DNA from: an uncultured Planctomycetota bacterium
Lineage (GTDB): Bacteria; Planctomycetota; Planctomycetia; Gemmatales; HRBIN36
Assembly (NCBI GenBank): GCA_937944855.1
Contig: CALFAY010000021.1
Span: 102,286 to 166,285 of the forward strand
Direction: 5' to 3'
DNA length: 64,000 bases
Shown one piece after another: positions 25,156-35,918 of this stretch (within the stretch, counting starts at the first letter, position 1; the number at the start of each line of letters is the position of its first letter). Below the pieces are notes generated by a model. That model did not search any database and had not been told where the DNA came from. It saw only the letters and a list, made by a program, of their open reading frames with translations. A program made the position numbers and the translations under genes.

Positions 25156-26832
25156 ATGACGGGCGGTATTCTGACGCGGCGACAGGTGCTGGCGGCTTTG
25201 ACAGGTGCCGGGGTAGGAACGGCGGTGTTTCGTCGGGCTTTGGCGGCCCAGGCGGAGGGCCGACGGGCCCTCACCCCGGAGATGATCCAGCAGGCCGAAT
25301 GGATCAGCGGAGTTCCGCTCACCGATGCCGACCGCCAGGCCCTCAGCAACAGCCTCAGCCGCTTGCAGCGGGACTTCGAAGCGATGCGGGCCGTGCCCCT
25401 TGACAACGGACTGTCACCGGCCCTGGTCTTCAACCCCGCTCCCTGGGAAACCGCCTGGAATCGGACGCGGGGACAAGTTGAACTTTCCGAAGGGCATGCG
25501 CCTCGCAAGCCCGAGGCGGAAGATGATCTCGCGTTTCTCCCCGTCAGCGAATTGGCGGCGCTGATTCGCCATCGAGACACCACGGCCCGGCAACTGACCG
25601 AGATGTATCTGAACCGTCTGAAGAAATACGATCCGGCCCTTCTCTGCGTGGTCAGTTTGACCGAGGAAACGGCCATCCGGCAAGCGGATCAGGCGGATCG
25701 GGAGCTGGCCGCCGGCCGCTATCGCGGTCCCCTGCACGGCATCCCCTGGGGGGCCAAGGATTTGATCGCCTATCCGGGCTATCCGACAACCTGGGGCGCG
25801 CCGCAATACCGCGATCAAATGCTGGAAGAAAAGGCCACAGTGGCCCAGCGTTTGGAAGAAGCCGGTGCGATTCTGGTCGCCAAGCTCACGCTGGGCGCGC
25901 TGGCGATGGGAGACCGCTGGTTTGGCGGCATGACCCGCAATCCTTGGAATCCGCGGCAGGGTTCGAGCGGCTCCTCTGCCGGGTCGGCGGCGGCGACGGC
26001 GGCGGGGCTGGTCGGCTTTTCCCTGGGCAGCGAAACGTTGGGCAGCATCATCACACCCTCGCGTTTGTGCGGCAACAGCAGCCTCCGGCCGACGTTCGGT
26101 CGGGTCAGCCGGTACGGCTGCATGAGCCTGTGCTGGAGCATGGACAAAATCGGTCCCCTTTGCCGAAGCATCGAAGACTGCGCCTTGGTGTTCGGTGCAA
26201 TTCACGGAGCCGACGGTCTCGATCCGGCTGCGGTGGATCGCCCCTTCCACTGGCCGTGGCAGGGGAACTTGCGGTCCTTGCGGGTCGGCTACATCGAAAA
26301 CGAGCGAACGGCCCGAGAAAGAACCGAGTTGCAGGTTCTCAAGGACCTAGGAGTACGCTTGGTGCCGATTCAATTGCCGAGCCGACTGCCGGTCGGCGCA
26401 CTACTGCTGATTCTGACCACCGAGGCCGCCGCCAGTTTCGATCACTTGACCCGCCAGGGCGTCAAGGAAGGCCTCAATACCTGGCCCCAAACCTTCCAGG
26501 AAGGGCAATTCATTCCCGCCATCGAGTATTTGAGGGCCAATCGACTGCGGACGCTGCTCATGGAAGAAATGCGCAAGGTCTTCGAACAAGTGGACGTGTA
26601 TGTGGGCGGCAACGACCTGCTCATCACCAACCTGACGGGCCATCCGACGATCGTTCTGCCCAACGGTTTCCGCAAGAACGGAGAGATCGAAGTTCCCTTC
26701 AGCATCACCTTCACCGGGCGGCTCTATGGCGAATCGGAGCTGCTGGCCCTCGGTCATGCCTACCAGCAGGCGACCGGCTGGCATCTGCGTCGCCCCGACC
26801 TGAGCAAGCTCGTTCCCGTTCAGGGCGGCTGA
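25156..26832 (+). CDS. Exported amidase (amidase-signature family)
   Basis: A 558-residue protein from ATG 25156 (GGAGGG upstream). The N-terminus has a twin-arginine signal (TRRQVLAALTGAGVGTAVF), so it is exported folded. The amidase-signature core has the catalytic Lys in PWGAKDLIAYPGYPTTWG, the Ser of the loop GSSGSSAGSAAATAAG, and the nucleophile region SLGSETLGSIITPS. It is related to GatA but has the secreted architecture and no GatB/C neighbours, so it is probably a hydrolase of an external amide. The substrate is not known. Confidence 0.88.
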   Translation: MTGGILTRRQVLAALTGAGVGTAVFRRALAAQAEGRRALTPEMIQQAEWISGVPLTDADRQALSNSLSRLQRDFEAMRAVPLDNGLSPALVFNPAPWETAWNRTRGQVELSEGHAPRKPEAEDDLAFLPVSELAALIRHRDTTARQLTEMYLNRLKKYDPALLCVVSLTEETAIRQADQADRELAAGRYRGPLHGIPWGAKDLIAYPGYPTTWGAPQYRDQMLEEKATVAQRLEEAGAILVAKLTLGALAMGDRWFGGMTRNPWNPRQGSSGSSAGSAAATAAGLVGFSLGSETLGSIITPSRLCGNSSLRPTFGRVSRYGCMSLCWSMDKIGPLCRSIEDCALVFGAIHGADGLDPAAVDRPFHWPWQGNLRSLRVGYIENERTARERTELQVLKDLGVRLVPIQLPSRLPVGALLLILTTEAAASFDHLTRQGVKEGLNTWPQTFQEGQFIPAIEYLRANRLRTLLMEEMRKVFEQVDVYVGGNDLLITNLTGHPTIVLPNGFRKNGEIEVPFSITFTGRLYGESELLALGHAYQQATGWHLRRPDLSKLVPVQGG

Positions 26833-26869
26833 GCGGCGTCGGCCGATCAACGCCCGAGCCGCTACGGCG

Positions 26870-27433
26870 TCAGCGATTCTGTCCAGGCACCCAGGTCAGG
26901 TCGCCTCGCCCTTGATCGTTGCACACGCGGGACAGAACGAAGAGCAGATCGGAGAGCCGATTCAGGTAAACGAGCACCTGCGGATTGATTCTCTCCTTCC
27001 GCATGAGGGCCACGACTTCCCGTTCGGCTCGACGGCAGACGGTGCGGGCGAGGTGGCACCAGGCAGCGGACGGCGTACCGCCGGGAAGAACGAAGCTGGT
27101 CAGCGGCTGCAAGGGGGCGTTGAGCCGATCAATGGCCTGTTCCAAGCGAACCACCTGTTCCGGGGTGACGCGGAGCCGATTTTCCTCTTTCTCCGACTCG
27201 GTCTGCGGACAACAGAGGTCGGCACCGAGGTCGAACAGGTCGTTCTGAATCCGGCGAAGCAAATCCGCTTCCGGGGGCTGGGTGGTCAGGAGCAGACCCA
27301 GTACGGAGTTGAGTTCATCGACGGTGCCGTAGGCGGCCACGCGGGGATCGTCCTTGGAGACGCGGGATCCGTCGCCCAGCGACGTGCCGCCCTGGTCTCC
27401 GGTGCGGGTGTAGATGCGGGAGAGATAGACCAT
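26870..27433 (-). CDS. Cob(I)alamin adenosyltransferase, PduO type
   Basis: A 187-residue PduO-type ATP:cobalamin adenosyltransferase. It has the N-terminal RIYTRTGDQGGTSLGDGSRVSKDDPRV (ATP loop), YGTVDELNSVLG, FVLPGGTPSAAWCHLARTVCRRAER and YLNRLSDLLFVLSR. It makes adenosylcobalamin from cob(I)alamin and ATP. It is not part of the BMC operon, and the BMC pathway here has no B12-dependent enzyme, so it serves other mutases or dehydratases in the cell. Confidence 0.95.
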   Translation of the reverse strand: MVYLSRIYTRTGDQGGTSLGDGSRVSKDDPRVAAYGTVDELNSVLGLLLTTQPPEADLLRRIQNDLFDLGADLCCPQTESEKEENRLRVTPEQVVRLEQAIDRLNAPLQPLTSFVLPGGTPSAAWCHLARTVCRRAEREVVALMRKERINPQVLVYLNRLSDLLFVLSRVCNDQGRGDLTWVPGQNR

Positions 27434-27574
27434 ACCGGCCTCCGGGGCAAATTGACATCGGACCTTCAGACACTAGCATAGAGATGATTCTGGCCACCCA
27501 CCGCCTGGCCCGTCAGCGCCAGGATTTGAATCCGGCGGTGGTTGGAATCGGCCCGCCTTTTGAGGAGACTATCC

Positions 27575-28630
27575 ATGGGTCAACGACGTTCCGCTTTCAC
27601 GCTCATCGAGTTGCTCGTCGTCATTGCGATAATTGCCATTCTCATGGCCTTGCTTTTGCCGGCCGTGCAGAAGGTCCGGGAAGCCGCCAACAAGATGCTC
27701 TGCGCCAGCAACCTCCGGCAGATCGCCCTTGCCGCCCACAATTATCACAACGATTTCAACAAGCTGCCGCCAGGCAGTTTCGGCCAGTCCGCGACACCGG
27801 TTCCGGTTTCTGCCAGCGAAGCCCAGAATGCCGGAGCGCTGGTGGTGCTGTTACCGTACCTGGAGCAGGACAACCTTTACAAGATCGTGACGCAGCCCGG
27901 CACGGGCACTGCCCGGGGTGTGCAATTGGCCGTCAATCAGGGCGATGCCAACTGGTGGACGCTGAACCTGGCCTACACGGGCGCTCAGACGAAGCTGAAG
28001 ATCTTCCAGTGCCCGTCGGATACGCTTTACGAGGATGTGGCCTCGGTGTTTCTCTTCCTCTATGCGGAGAATGGGATGTTTCCGAATCTGGCCCGCGGTA
28101 CGCCCGGCGACCTTCAGCTGGGTCGGAGCAACTACGCTCCGGTGGCGGGAACGGGAGGACGGTTCTTCTTCCATTATCCCGCTCCGAACCCGCTCGGCCT
28201 GGTGCCTCCGCCGACCATGGGCGGCTATGAAGGCATCATGTGCAACCGTTCGGAGAACACCTTGGGGCAATTAGCGATCCTGGACGGCACCAGTAACACG
28301 CTGATGATCGGCGAGGGGCTGGGCGGCAGTGGCGTCGGCCAGCGAGGCACGGCCTGGACGTGGTTCGGCATCGGCGGCTGCGGCACCGGCCTGGGGCTGG
28401 GCCGAGGCAACGTCCACTGGATGCAAGGCGGCGCGGACTGGTGGCGGTTCTCCAGCCGTCATGCTGCGGTGGTCCAGTTCGCTTTCGGCGACGGCTCGAC
28501 CCGGGGCATCCGCTTCGGCCAGACAGCTTGGCTCGGCTCGGGCATGCCCTCGCAAGACTGGGCTTTGCTCCAGCAAATCGCCGGTCGCCGCGACGGATAC
28601 ACCAGCGACGTGTCGAGCATCCTCGACTGA
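27575..28630 (+). CDS. DUF1559 protein with type II pseudopilin N-terminus
   Basis: A 351-residue protein. GAGGAG precedes ATG 27575. The prepilin leader and cleavage site are [35 protein letters not shown], followed by the DUF1559 pattern [17 protein letters not shown] and a C-terminal [22 protein letters not shown]. The family is greatly expanded in planctomycetes and is thought to assemble through a type II/IV pseudopilus-like system. The role of this paralog is not known. Confidence 0.95.
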   Translation: MGQRRSAFTLIELLVVIAIIAILMALLLPAVQKVREAANKMLCASNLRQIALAAHNYHNDFNKLPPGSFGQSATPVPVSASEAQNAGALVVLLPYLEQDNLYKIVTQPGTGTARGVQLAVNQGDANWWTLNLAYTGAQTKLKIFQCPSDTLYEDVASVFLFLYAENGMFPNLARGTPGDLQLGRSNYAPVAGTGGRFFFHYPAPNPLGLVPPPTMGGYEGIMCNRSENTLGQLAILDGTSNTLMIGEGLGGSGVGQRGTAWTWFGIGGCGTGLGLGRGNVHWMQGGADWWRFSSRHAAVVQFAFGDGSTRGIRFGQTAWLGSGMPSQDWALLQQIAGRRDGYTSDVSSILD

Positions 28631-28678
28631 CAAGGAAAAGGGCCTTTCCGGAAACCTTGGACCAGCGGAGACATCCCC

Positions 28679-29755
<1,077 letters not shown>

Positions 29756-29815
29756 AGGGCTAAGCTGATGTTGGCTTAACAAGTTGCAGGTCGGACCACA
29801 TGGGCAGAGGCCGTA

Positions 29816-30274
29816 ATGACTCCCCGGGAAAAAGCGCGGCTGACCAAACTTGTCCGGGCCGAGGTCAAGGCCCAGATGAAGCGCTACGCCATGGCCAGAA
29901 CCAGGGAAGGTTTCATCACGGCTTTAAGCGAGGTCCTTGGCGCTGCTCTAAGCCACCATTATCGCCAATTGCTAGGCAAATTGAACAACCGCACTGACAA
30001 AGTCGAGAAGTGGCAAAGGCAGAAACAAAAGTTCCTGCAACTGTTTACGCTTCGTTTGGCCATGCCCCTCAAGGCCAAAGGTTTGGATCGAAAAAAGGCC
30101 GTGCAGCAGGCCATCGAGGAGGCGATGGATACCGACCGCCTGCGAAGACGGCTTGAGTCAGCCGCATTTCAGAGAACCTCCCAGCTGAAGAAGCGGGAAC
30201 CATTGCCCGAAAACGCCCATGAGGACTTATTGAAACAGGTTCGTGAGATTGTCGAAGACGTATTTTCGGAGTGA
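29816..30274 (+). CDS. Hypothetical basic helical protein
   Basis: A 152-residue protein rich in Lys, Arg and Glu, predicted almost wholly helical (KARLTKLVRAEVKAQMKRY, KVEKWQRQKQKFLQLFTLRLA). It has no signal peptide and no recognised domain. It stands alone, 60 bases after the esterase gene. Codon use looks like that of the neighbouring genes, so it is probably real. Function unknown. Confidence 0.6.
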   Translation: MTPREKARLTKLVRAEVKAQMKRYAMARTREGFITALSEVLGAALSHHYRQLLGKLNNRTDKVEKWQRQKQKFLQLFTLRLAMPLKAKGLDRKKAVQQAIEEAMDTDRLRRRLESAAFQRTSQLKKREPLPENAHEDLLKQVREIVEDVFSE

Positions 30275-30363
30275 AATCTTGAATTGAGGTCGCGTAAAGC
30301 ACCTGTTTAGGATGGCGTCGTCCCTGGCGTACCAGCAGACTCGCCCCGCTTGGAAAGAGAATC

Positions 30364-30549
30364 ATGAGTCAATATTCCACAGTCTGGAAAGTAGCGGTTT
30401 TTGTTGTTACGGCAGCGTTTCTTGGCTGCGGGGGGCCGTCGGCTGTCGCGCCCAAGAATCCTGCCCCGCCTTCGACCGAAAAGGGCACGCAGTTGACGCC
30501 CCCGGCACCATCTCCGATGCCGCCATCCAACAACGGGCAAGGCCCGTGA
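30364..30549 (+). CDS. Small Pro-rich lipoprotein
   Basis: A 61-residue protein with a signal peptide and lipobox (VFVVTAAFLGCGG), then only a Pro/Ser/Asn-rich tail. GGAAAGAG lies just upstream of the ATG. Small lipoproteins of this kind are common in planctomycetes. Function unknown. Confidence 0.65.
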   Translation: MSQYSTVWKVAVFVVTAAFLGCGGPSAVAPKNPAPPSTEKGTQLTPPAPSPMPPSNNGQGP

Positions 30550-30587
30550 GCTATCTCGACCGGTCGCTGCCCAGACCTCGGCAACGC

Positions 30588-30626
30588 ATCGCCTGAGTCC
30601 GGTGGACCGCCCCCTCAGGCGATTTT
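30588..30626. terminator. Bidirectional terminator between lipoprotein gene and clpX
   Basis: ATCGCCTGAG (30588-30597) pairs with CTCAGGCGAT (30614-30623), 16-base loop, T-rich on the plus strand. It serves two converging genes and includes the clpX stop codon. Confidence 0.7.
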
Positions 30627-31907
30627 CTTGTCTGGAGTACGACTGAAGAGCGGGACTTCGCCGCGGACCACGGCGTCGGTGACGACGAACTTGCCTTTGT
30701 ACTCCAGGTCCGGCAACTCGAACATGATGTCGAGCATGAGGTCTTCCACGATGCTCCGCAGACCGCGGGCGCCGGTTTCCCGCTCCTTGGCCCGGCGAGC
30801 GATCTCCCGCAACGCGGCGTCGGTGAATTCGAGTTCCGCGCCCTCCATCTCGAAGAACTTCTGATACTGCTTGACCAGGGCGTTCTTGGGTTCGGTCAGG
30901 ACGCGAACCAGGGCATCGAGGTCGAGCGGTTCGAGGGCGGCGACGATCGGCAGACGTCCGACGAACTCCGGGATCATTCCGAAGGTAACGAGGTCGTCGC
31001 TGGTCACTTTCGACATCAGGTAGCCGGCTTCCGTCTCACGGGCTTCGGGGTTGGAGCCGAAGCCGATGGTCTTCCGGCCGATGCGACGGGAAATGATGTT
31101 ATTCAAACCGACAAACGTGCCGCCGCAGATGAACAGGATGTTCGTCGTGTCCACCTGGATGTACTGCTGCTCGGGATGCTTCCGGCCGCCCTGCGGGGGA
31201 ACGTTACTGATCGTGCCTTCGAGCATCTTCAACAACGCCTGCTGCACTCCCTCGCCGCTGACGTCCCGCGTGATGCTGACGTTCTGACTGGTCTTGGCGA
31301 TCTTGTCGATTTCGTCGATGTAGATGATGCCCCGCTGGGCGGATTCGATGTCGAAATCGGCGGCATGAAGCAGCTTCAGGAGCAGGTTCTCGACATCCTC
31401 GCCGACATAGCCGGCTTCGGTCAGCGTGGTGGCGTCGCCGATGGCGAAGGGGACGTCGAGGATGCGGGCCAGGGTCCGGGCCAACAGCGTCTTGCCGCTG
31501 CCGGTTGGTCCGATCAAAAGAATGTTGCTCTTTTCGATCTCGACGTCAGACCCGATGCCCTCGTCTCTCAGACTGAGGCGCTTGTAATGGTTATGGACGG
31601 CCACGGAAAGGACCTTCTTGGCCCGCTCCTGACCGATGACGTACTGGTCCAGGTGTTCCCGGATGGCCCGCGGCGAAGGGATTTTCTTGACGGTGGTGCG
31701 GCTGACGCCGCGACGGCGTTTTTCCTGTTCGAGGATGGACTGGGCCAGATCGACGCATTCGCCACAAATGTACACGCCAGCGGGGCCTTCGACGAGCAAG
31801 CCGACGTCGCTGGCACTCTTTCGGCAGAAAGAACAGAACGTGTTGCGTTGGCGCGTCGTTGGGCCGATCCTCCGTCCTCCACCGCCGCTCATGTCCTTGG
31901 TCCCCAT
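30615..31907 (-). CDS. clpX: ATP-dependent Clp protease ATP-binding subunit ClpX
   Basis: A 430-residue ClpX. The N-terminal zinc-binding domain is [11 protein letters not shown]...YICGECVD. The AAA+ domain has [15 protein letters not shown] (Walker A), [11 protein letters not shown] (Walker B) and the C-terminal sensor region [21 protein letters not shown]. The IGF-like ClpP-docking loop is present as KTIGFGS. It unfolds substrates for ClpP. AGGAG precedes the ATG. ClpP and trigger factor are not adjacent, unlike the order in many bacteria. Confidence 0.97.
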   Translation of the reverse strand: MGTKDMSGGGGRRIGPTTRQRNTFCSFCRKSASDVGLLVEGPAGVYICGECVDLAQSILEQEKRRRGVSRTTVKKIPSPRAIREHLDQYVIGQERAKKVLSVAVHNHYKRLSLRDEGIGSDVEIEKSNILLIGPTGSGKTLLARTLARILDVPFAIGDATTLTEAGYVGEDVENLLLKLLHAADFDIESAQRGIIYIDEIDKIAKTSQNVSITRDVSGEGVQQALLKMLEGTISNVPPQGGRKHPEQQYIQVDTTNILFICGGTFVGLNNIISRRIGRKTIGFGSNPEARETEAGYLMSKVTSDDLVTFGMIPEFVGRLPIVAALEPLDLDALVRVLTEPKNALVKQYQKFFEMEGAELEFTDAALREIARRAKERETGARGLRSIVEDLMLDIMFELPDLEYKGKFVVTDAVVRGEVPLFSRTPDKKIA

Positions 31908-32066
31908 GGGCTCTCCTGAATGGATGCCGTCTCGAGAGGTTCATCTCCCCGGCATCGCCTTGGTTTTCTCGCCAATGCCCGGGATGGGTAATTGCGCGAT
32001 TCTACGCCGCCCGGTGTTCGACCACAAGGGTCGGGGAGGCTCGCCCTTCCACGGGCACTCAGCCCC

Positions 32067-32456
32067 TCATGTTTCCGATCCGGGCATGCCCGGCGGCGTA
32101 GCGGAACCATCCGGCGACGGGGCTTTATCGCCTGATGCGGGTGGGGCTGAGCGCGGAGAGTCTGCCGATCCCGTCGGCAGTCCTGCTCCCTCCCCAAGTT
32201 GCTGACGAATGCGAGCGGTCAACAAGCCATGAATGCGGTCGAACTCTTCCTTGGTGATCTCCCCCCGTTCAAACATGGCCCGGTATTGAGCCAACTGTTC
32301 ATAGGGCGACTCGAAGATTTCCGGCGTGGACCGCCAGCGTTTGAGCAGCATGAGCACGACAGCGGCGAGCAGGATCGCCCCTGCCAGCATCAGGCCGGGC
32401 ATGAGAATGTCGCCGAACTCAACTCGGGGATTTGCAGGCTCGATGGCCAACCACAT
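32067..32456 (-). CDS. Single-pass membrane protein with SHOCT-like segment
   Basis: About 129 residues from ATG 32456; a longer TTG-started version lacks an RBS. One transmembrane helix (LMLAGAILLAAVVLMLL) is followed by YEQLAQYRAMFERGEITKEEFDRIHGLL, a SHOCT-like short helical motif often found at protein ends. The tail is Pro/Ser/Gly-rich. It lies upstream of clpX on the same strand, 159 bases away. Function unknown. Confidence 0.6.
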   Translation of the reverse strand: MWLAIEPANPRVEFGDILMPGLMLAGAILLAAVVLMLLKRWRSTPEIFESPYEQLAQYRAMFERGEITKEEFDRIHGLLTARIRQQLGEGAGLPTGSADSPRSAPPASGDKAPSPDGSATPPGMPGSET

Positions 32457-32936
32457 GCTCGCCGGTCCCTGGGGATCGCGGTACTGATTCGACCTCAACG
32501 GCGCTGCCGAACTGCTGCCGCATCCGTTTCCTGCTCGTCCGAACGGCCGCTGACGGCTTTAGCCTCACCGGGTTCTGGAACGCCTCAATTATAGCGCCGG
32601 AAACACCGTCCCGCCGAAGCGATTCCTCCTCCGTCGGCTCAACCGGATCGTCTCCCGCCGCTACAGTCCCTAGCCCTCTTCCTACTCTACTTTCAAGACC
32701 TTGCCGCGTAAAGCAAGTCCTCGGCAGGTCGCCCGCTTTGGCCAGATGCCCAGCTTTCCACGCTTTAGCGTCTGACAGGGAGTTGGACTGGCCCTCCGCG
32801 TGACGCTGCGGTATAGACGGCCCCGCCTCAGTGATCTTTCCCGCGAAGGAAGGCTGCGTCTCGTCTTTTGGAGTCTCGTCAAGCTCGGGAGGCCGAGCGT
32901 TGACGGCCTCCTCAGCCCGCAAAAAGGGGACGACCC
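32457..32936. other. Divergent intergenic region, no gene seen
   Basis: About 480 bases between two divergent genes. Open frames here have unusual composition and no recognisable domain, so none is called. It should hold the promoters of both neighbours; no clear boxes were identified. Confidence 0.4.
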
Positions 32937-34340
32937 ATGCGAAGGACTGCCCTTGGTTTACTGATGACGGTGGCGATCTCGGCAGCCGTTACGGCGATGG
33001 TTGTGCAATACGGCTACAACCATCCCGAATCGCTGCCGGCCCGCTACTTGTGCCGACTGGCCGGAATCTGCACCACCGGCCCAGCACCCCGGGGGAACAC
33101 GCAACCGGCCTTGATCCAGCTCGACGATGCCGAGCTGCCCGCTCCGTTAATTCCGATGTCGCCCGAACTGGAAGCGGCGTGTCGCTGGGACTTGACGGAA
33201 CTGCGGGCGATCTCGGCTCTGGGTTCACAGCAATGTCCGACCGGCGCGTCCGCGGCCGGGGTGCAAACCGTGGCCTGGCTCGGTGCGACATCCGAAGACG
33301 AGTTCACTTATCCATACCAGGAACCTGCGGAGGAAAGCGTTCTGGCCGGTGGTGAGCGGATACGATCCTATCCCGCTCCTTTGCCCGACGAGGCCGTGGA
33401 GGACTTGCCGCCGCCCGTGCCGACCGACTCCGAACAACCGAGGAACCCCGCTCCTCGGGCAAATCGGGCGGCGTTAGACATCGAAGTGGAACTTTGCCTG
33501 GCCGGGCTGCCTGCCGTGGCGGTCCCGCAAATCAGCGTGCAACATCTCGCCCGGCAGATTCTGGACGGTTGTACCCGGGTGCAAGCGGTGAGCTTTCGGG
33601 ATCGGAAACCAGGTTCAGCTTCGCCGAAATGCCCAGTTGCTTGCGAGATCGTCGAAATCTGCGACCAACAATGCACCGACAAATCCGCCGGAATGGCCCG
33701 GGTGCCAGTACGGGAATCTCTCAATCCGGAGGTCAAGGCCGTCATCATTCTCCTGACCGACCCGATCTGCCTTCCCGCGGCTCCGGTTCCGCCCCTGCCG
33801 CCGATGCCGATCCGCATCGAACATCCGTTCTCGATCCCGGCCTTCGCTCCTGTTCCATTGCTCCGCGAAGTGTTCGGGGGAGATGTCAAATCCGAGGCCG
33901 GTTGCCAGGTTTGCCCCTGCCATCCGTCCCAGGGCAAGGGCGGCTGCAACGGTTGCACGCAGAAGTGCAATTACACCCGCCGGGTTTATCCGGTCGCCGA
34001 TCTGCTCGACCCCAGCGAGGAGCATACGCCGGAGCATCTGATCCGCATCATCTGTCGCACCGTGGCGCCGAAGTCGTGGGAAGAGGCAGGCGGCTGCGGC
34101 GTCGTGGACTTCTATCCGTTCGGCAAGGCCCTGGTTGTGTACCACGCCGACGAGGTCCATGAGCAAATCGGCGAGTTGCTTGCCGAATTGCGGGCCACGG
34201 TCAACGGATCGGATAGCAGCGATTCCGAGCTGCGCCGGGCCGGCTTCAAGCCGACCTGCCCCGAGAAGCCGTCGTCGTCCCGCTGGACCGAGACGGGAGA
34301 TTGCCAACGCTGCAAACAGTGTCCTGAAACCGATCGCTGA
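32937..34340 (+). CDS. Planctomycete-type exported Cys-rich protein, unknown function
   Basis: A 467-residue protein with AAGGGG before the ATG. The N-terminus is a signal anchor (LGLLMTVAISAAVTAMVV). The middle is Pro-rich and acidic. The C-terminal third carries clustered Cys pairs: CQVCPCHPSQGKGGCNGCTQKCNY and a final DCQRCKQCPETDR, plus a small folded domain (LIRIICRTVAPKSWEEAGGCGVVDFYPFGKALVV). The second domain resembles the pilotin- or secretin-like segments seen in planctomycete envelope proteins. No function can be given. Confidence 0.65.
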   Translation: MRRTALGLLMTVAISAAVTAMVVQYGYNHPESLPARYLCRLAGICTTGPAPRGNTQPALIQLDDAELPAPLIPMSPELEAACRWDLTELRAISALGSQQCPTGASAAGVQTVAWLGATSEDEFTYPYQEPAEESVLAGGERIRSYPAPLPDEAVEDLPPPVPTDSEQPRNPAPRANRAALDIEVELCLAGLPAVAVPQISVQHLARQILDGCTRVQAVSFRDRKPGSASPKCPVACEIVEICDQQCTDKSAGMARVPVRESLNPEVKAVIILLTDPICLPAAPVPPLPPMPIRIEHPFSIPAFAPVPLLREVFGGDVKSEAGCQVCPCHPSQGKGGCNGCTQKCNYTRRVYPVADLLDPSEEHTPEHLIRIICRTVAPKSWEEAGGCGVVDFYPFGKALVVYHADEVHEQIGELLAELRATVNGSDSSDSELRRAGFKPTCPEKPSSSRWTETGDCQRCKQCPETDR

Positions 34341-34361
34341 TCGAATTGCACAAACAAACGC

Positions 34362-34402
34362 AGCGAGGCCGATTCGGACTTGCCGTCCGGGTCGGCCTCG
34401 CT
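34362..34402. terminator. Bidirectional terminator between converging genes
   Basis: AGCGAGGCCGA (34362-34372) pairs with TCGGCCTCGCT (34392-34402), with an inner CGGAC/GTCCG pairing. It lies between the 3' ends of the Cys-rich protein gene and the carotenoid oxygenase gene. Confidence 0.75.
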
Positions 34403-34427
34403 GTTTGGCCTCATCGCGCTGCGTTGC

Positions 34428-35918
34428 TCAGGCCAGATCGACCCAGGTGCCGTGGAAACCGTAGGGGACTCGGACCGGCAGCAGGACACGGGCCACTGGC
34501 GGCGCGGCGAAGTCGCGGCAATCCACGATCACCAACTCACTTTTGCCCGTGTTGCGGTCGAAGACGTAGGTCATTAGCCAGCCGTCGTCCTCGCTGGCCG
34601 CGTCCCGCCGCGGCACGAACACGCCTTCGCCACCGAAGCGGCCCGGGCCGTGGTTGTGAAACGTACTGCTCTGCCGGGCCAGGTCGTACCTGATTAGCCC
34701 GTCAAACATCTCGCCGCCGTTTCGGCCGCAATAGCCGAACCGGCTGGGTCGTCCCGTGAACCGCTCGTTGATCCGCGGGAACTCGGCCCCCCGGTCATCG
34801 AGCGGACCTTCGACCACCTTGCCGGTCTTGAGATGACACCGCCACTGATAAAGCACCGCTTCCGAGTCCTGGATATTGGGATGTTCGGCGGCGTTGGGCG
34901 TAGGGACGAATTCGACGATCGGCGGGAATTTCTGGGATCGGCAGGCCACGACCACGACCTCGTCACCTGCTTCCCAGGCGTTGAGCGTGTGGAAAACGTA
35001 ACAGGGAGAAATGGTAAACCAACGGATCGCCGTCCCATCCGCCCGGCGGGGCATAATGCCTATCCGCGCCCCGGCTTCCGGATCGAACTTGAACGGCGGC
35101 TCTCCTCGGATTGCCCGCTCCAGATTGAACACTTCGGGCAGATCGAGGAACACGGCATAGTTGGCGGTGACGGCGAAATCGTGCATCATGACCGGCCGGG
35201 GCAGGTCGATGTCCGTGGTGCTGGCGATCCGGCCCGACGGCTCGATCACGCTGTATTGCAAGTATGGCTTGGCGACCAGGTTGTACCCGAAGCACAGCAC
35301 CTCGCCGCTGACGGGATCGACCTTCGGATGAGCGGTGAAGGGGTGCTTCAACTTCCCTCCGAAGGTGTACAATCCGACGGTTTCCAGATCCGGGATCCGC
35401 ACCTCCGTGGGCGGACCCGCTTCCCACAACGCCAACAATTTGCCGTGGTGCCACAGGACCGAGGTGTTGGCCGTGTTCTTGAACCGCGGCGGGTTCGTGC
35501 CGCTGGGCGGATCCAGAAGGCTCGGATACACGGCCCGGCCCGCTTTGCGTTCTTCTTTCCAACCGTCGGTGCGGATCCAGCGGTTGCAGTAGCTGGCCTT
35601 GCCGTCCCGCAGCAAGACGGCATGAAGCATCCCGTCGCCTTCGAACCAGTGGTAATTGCGGAGCGGAGGAAACTGCGGGTTGGGACCGTTGCGGACGAAA
35701 AGTCCATGCAATCCCGCGGGCACCTTGCCGACCACCTTCAGTTCGGTTTCGGTGACTTCCTCGGCCACCGGAGCGAAATTGCCTTGCAGAAAGTAGTTTG
35801 CAGGCCACTTCTGAGACGTGGGAGAAACCAGCTCCGCCTGACATTCCCCCAGTTCGCCCAACACCCACACGCCCCCCGCCCAAGCCGAGGTTGCCAGAAA
35901 CTCGCGCCGGTCAAACAT
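34428..35918 (-). CDS. Carotenoid-cleavage-type oxygenase (RPE65 family)
   Basis: A 496-residue protein with a twin-arginine-like signal (DRREFLATSAWAGGVWVLGEL). Family marks are LFVRNGPNPQFPP, YHWFEGDGMLHAV and His-containing blades (HPFTAHPKVDP, MMHDFAVTANYAVF, YVFHTLNAWE, PYGFHGTWVD) that hold the four His ligands of the non-haem iron. These enzymes cleave carotenoids or stilbenes with O2. The export signal is unusual for this family and suggests a periplasmic substrate. The end overlaps the start region of the next gene on the same strand. Confidence 0.9.
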   Translation of the reverse strand: MFDRREFLATSAWAGGVWVLGELGECQAELVSPTSQKWPANYFLQGNFAPVAEEVTETELKVVGKVPAGLHGLFVRNGPNPQFPPLRNYHWFEGDGMLHAVLLRDGKASYCNRWIRTDGWKEERKAGRAVYPSLLDPPSGTNPPRFKNTANTSVLWHHGKLLALWEAGPPTEVRIPDLETVGLYTFGGKLKHPFTAHPKVDPVSGEVLCFGYNLVAKPYLQYSVIEPSGRIASTTDIDLPRPVMMHDFAVTANYAVFLDLPEVFNLERAIRGEPPFKFDPEAGARIGIMPRRADGTAIRWFTISPCYVFHTLNAWEAGDEVVVVACRSQKFPPIVEFVPTPNAAEHPNIQDSEAVLYQWRCHLKTGKVVEGPLDDRGAEFPRINERFTGRPSRFGYCGRNGGEMFDGLIRYDLARQSSTFHNHGPGRFGGEGVFVPRRDAASEDDGWLMTYVFDRNTGKSELVIVDCRDFAAPPVARVLLPVRVPYGFHGTWVDLA

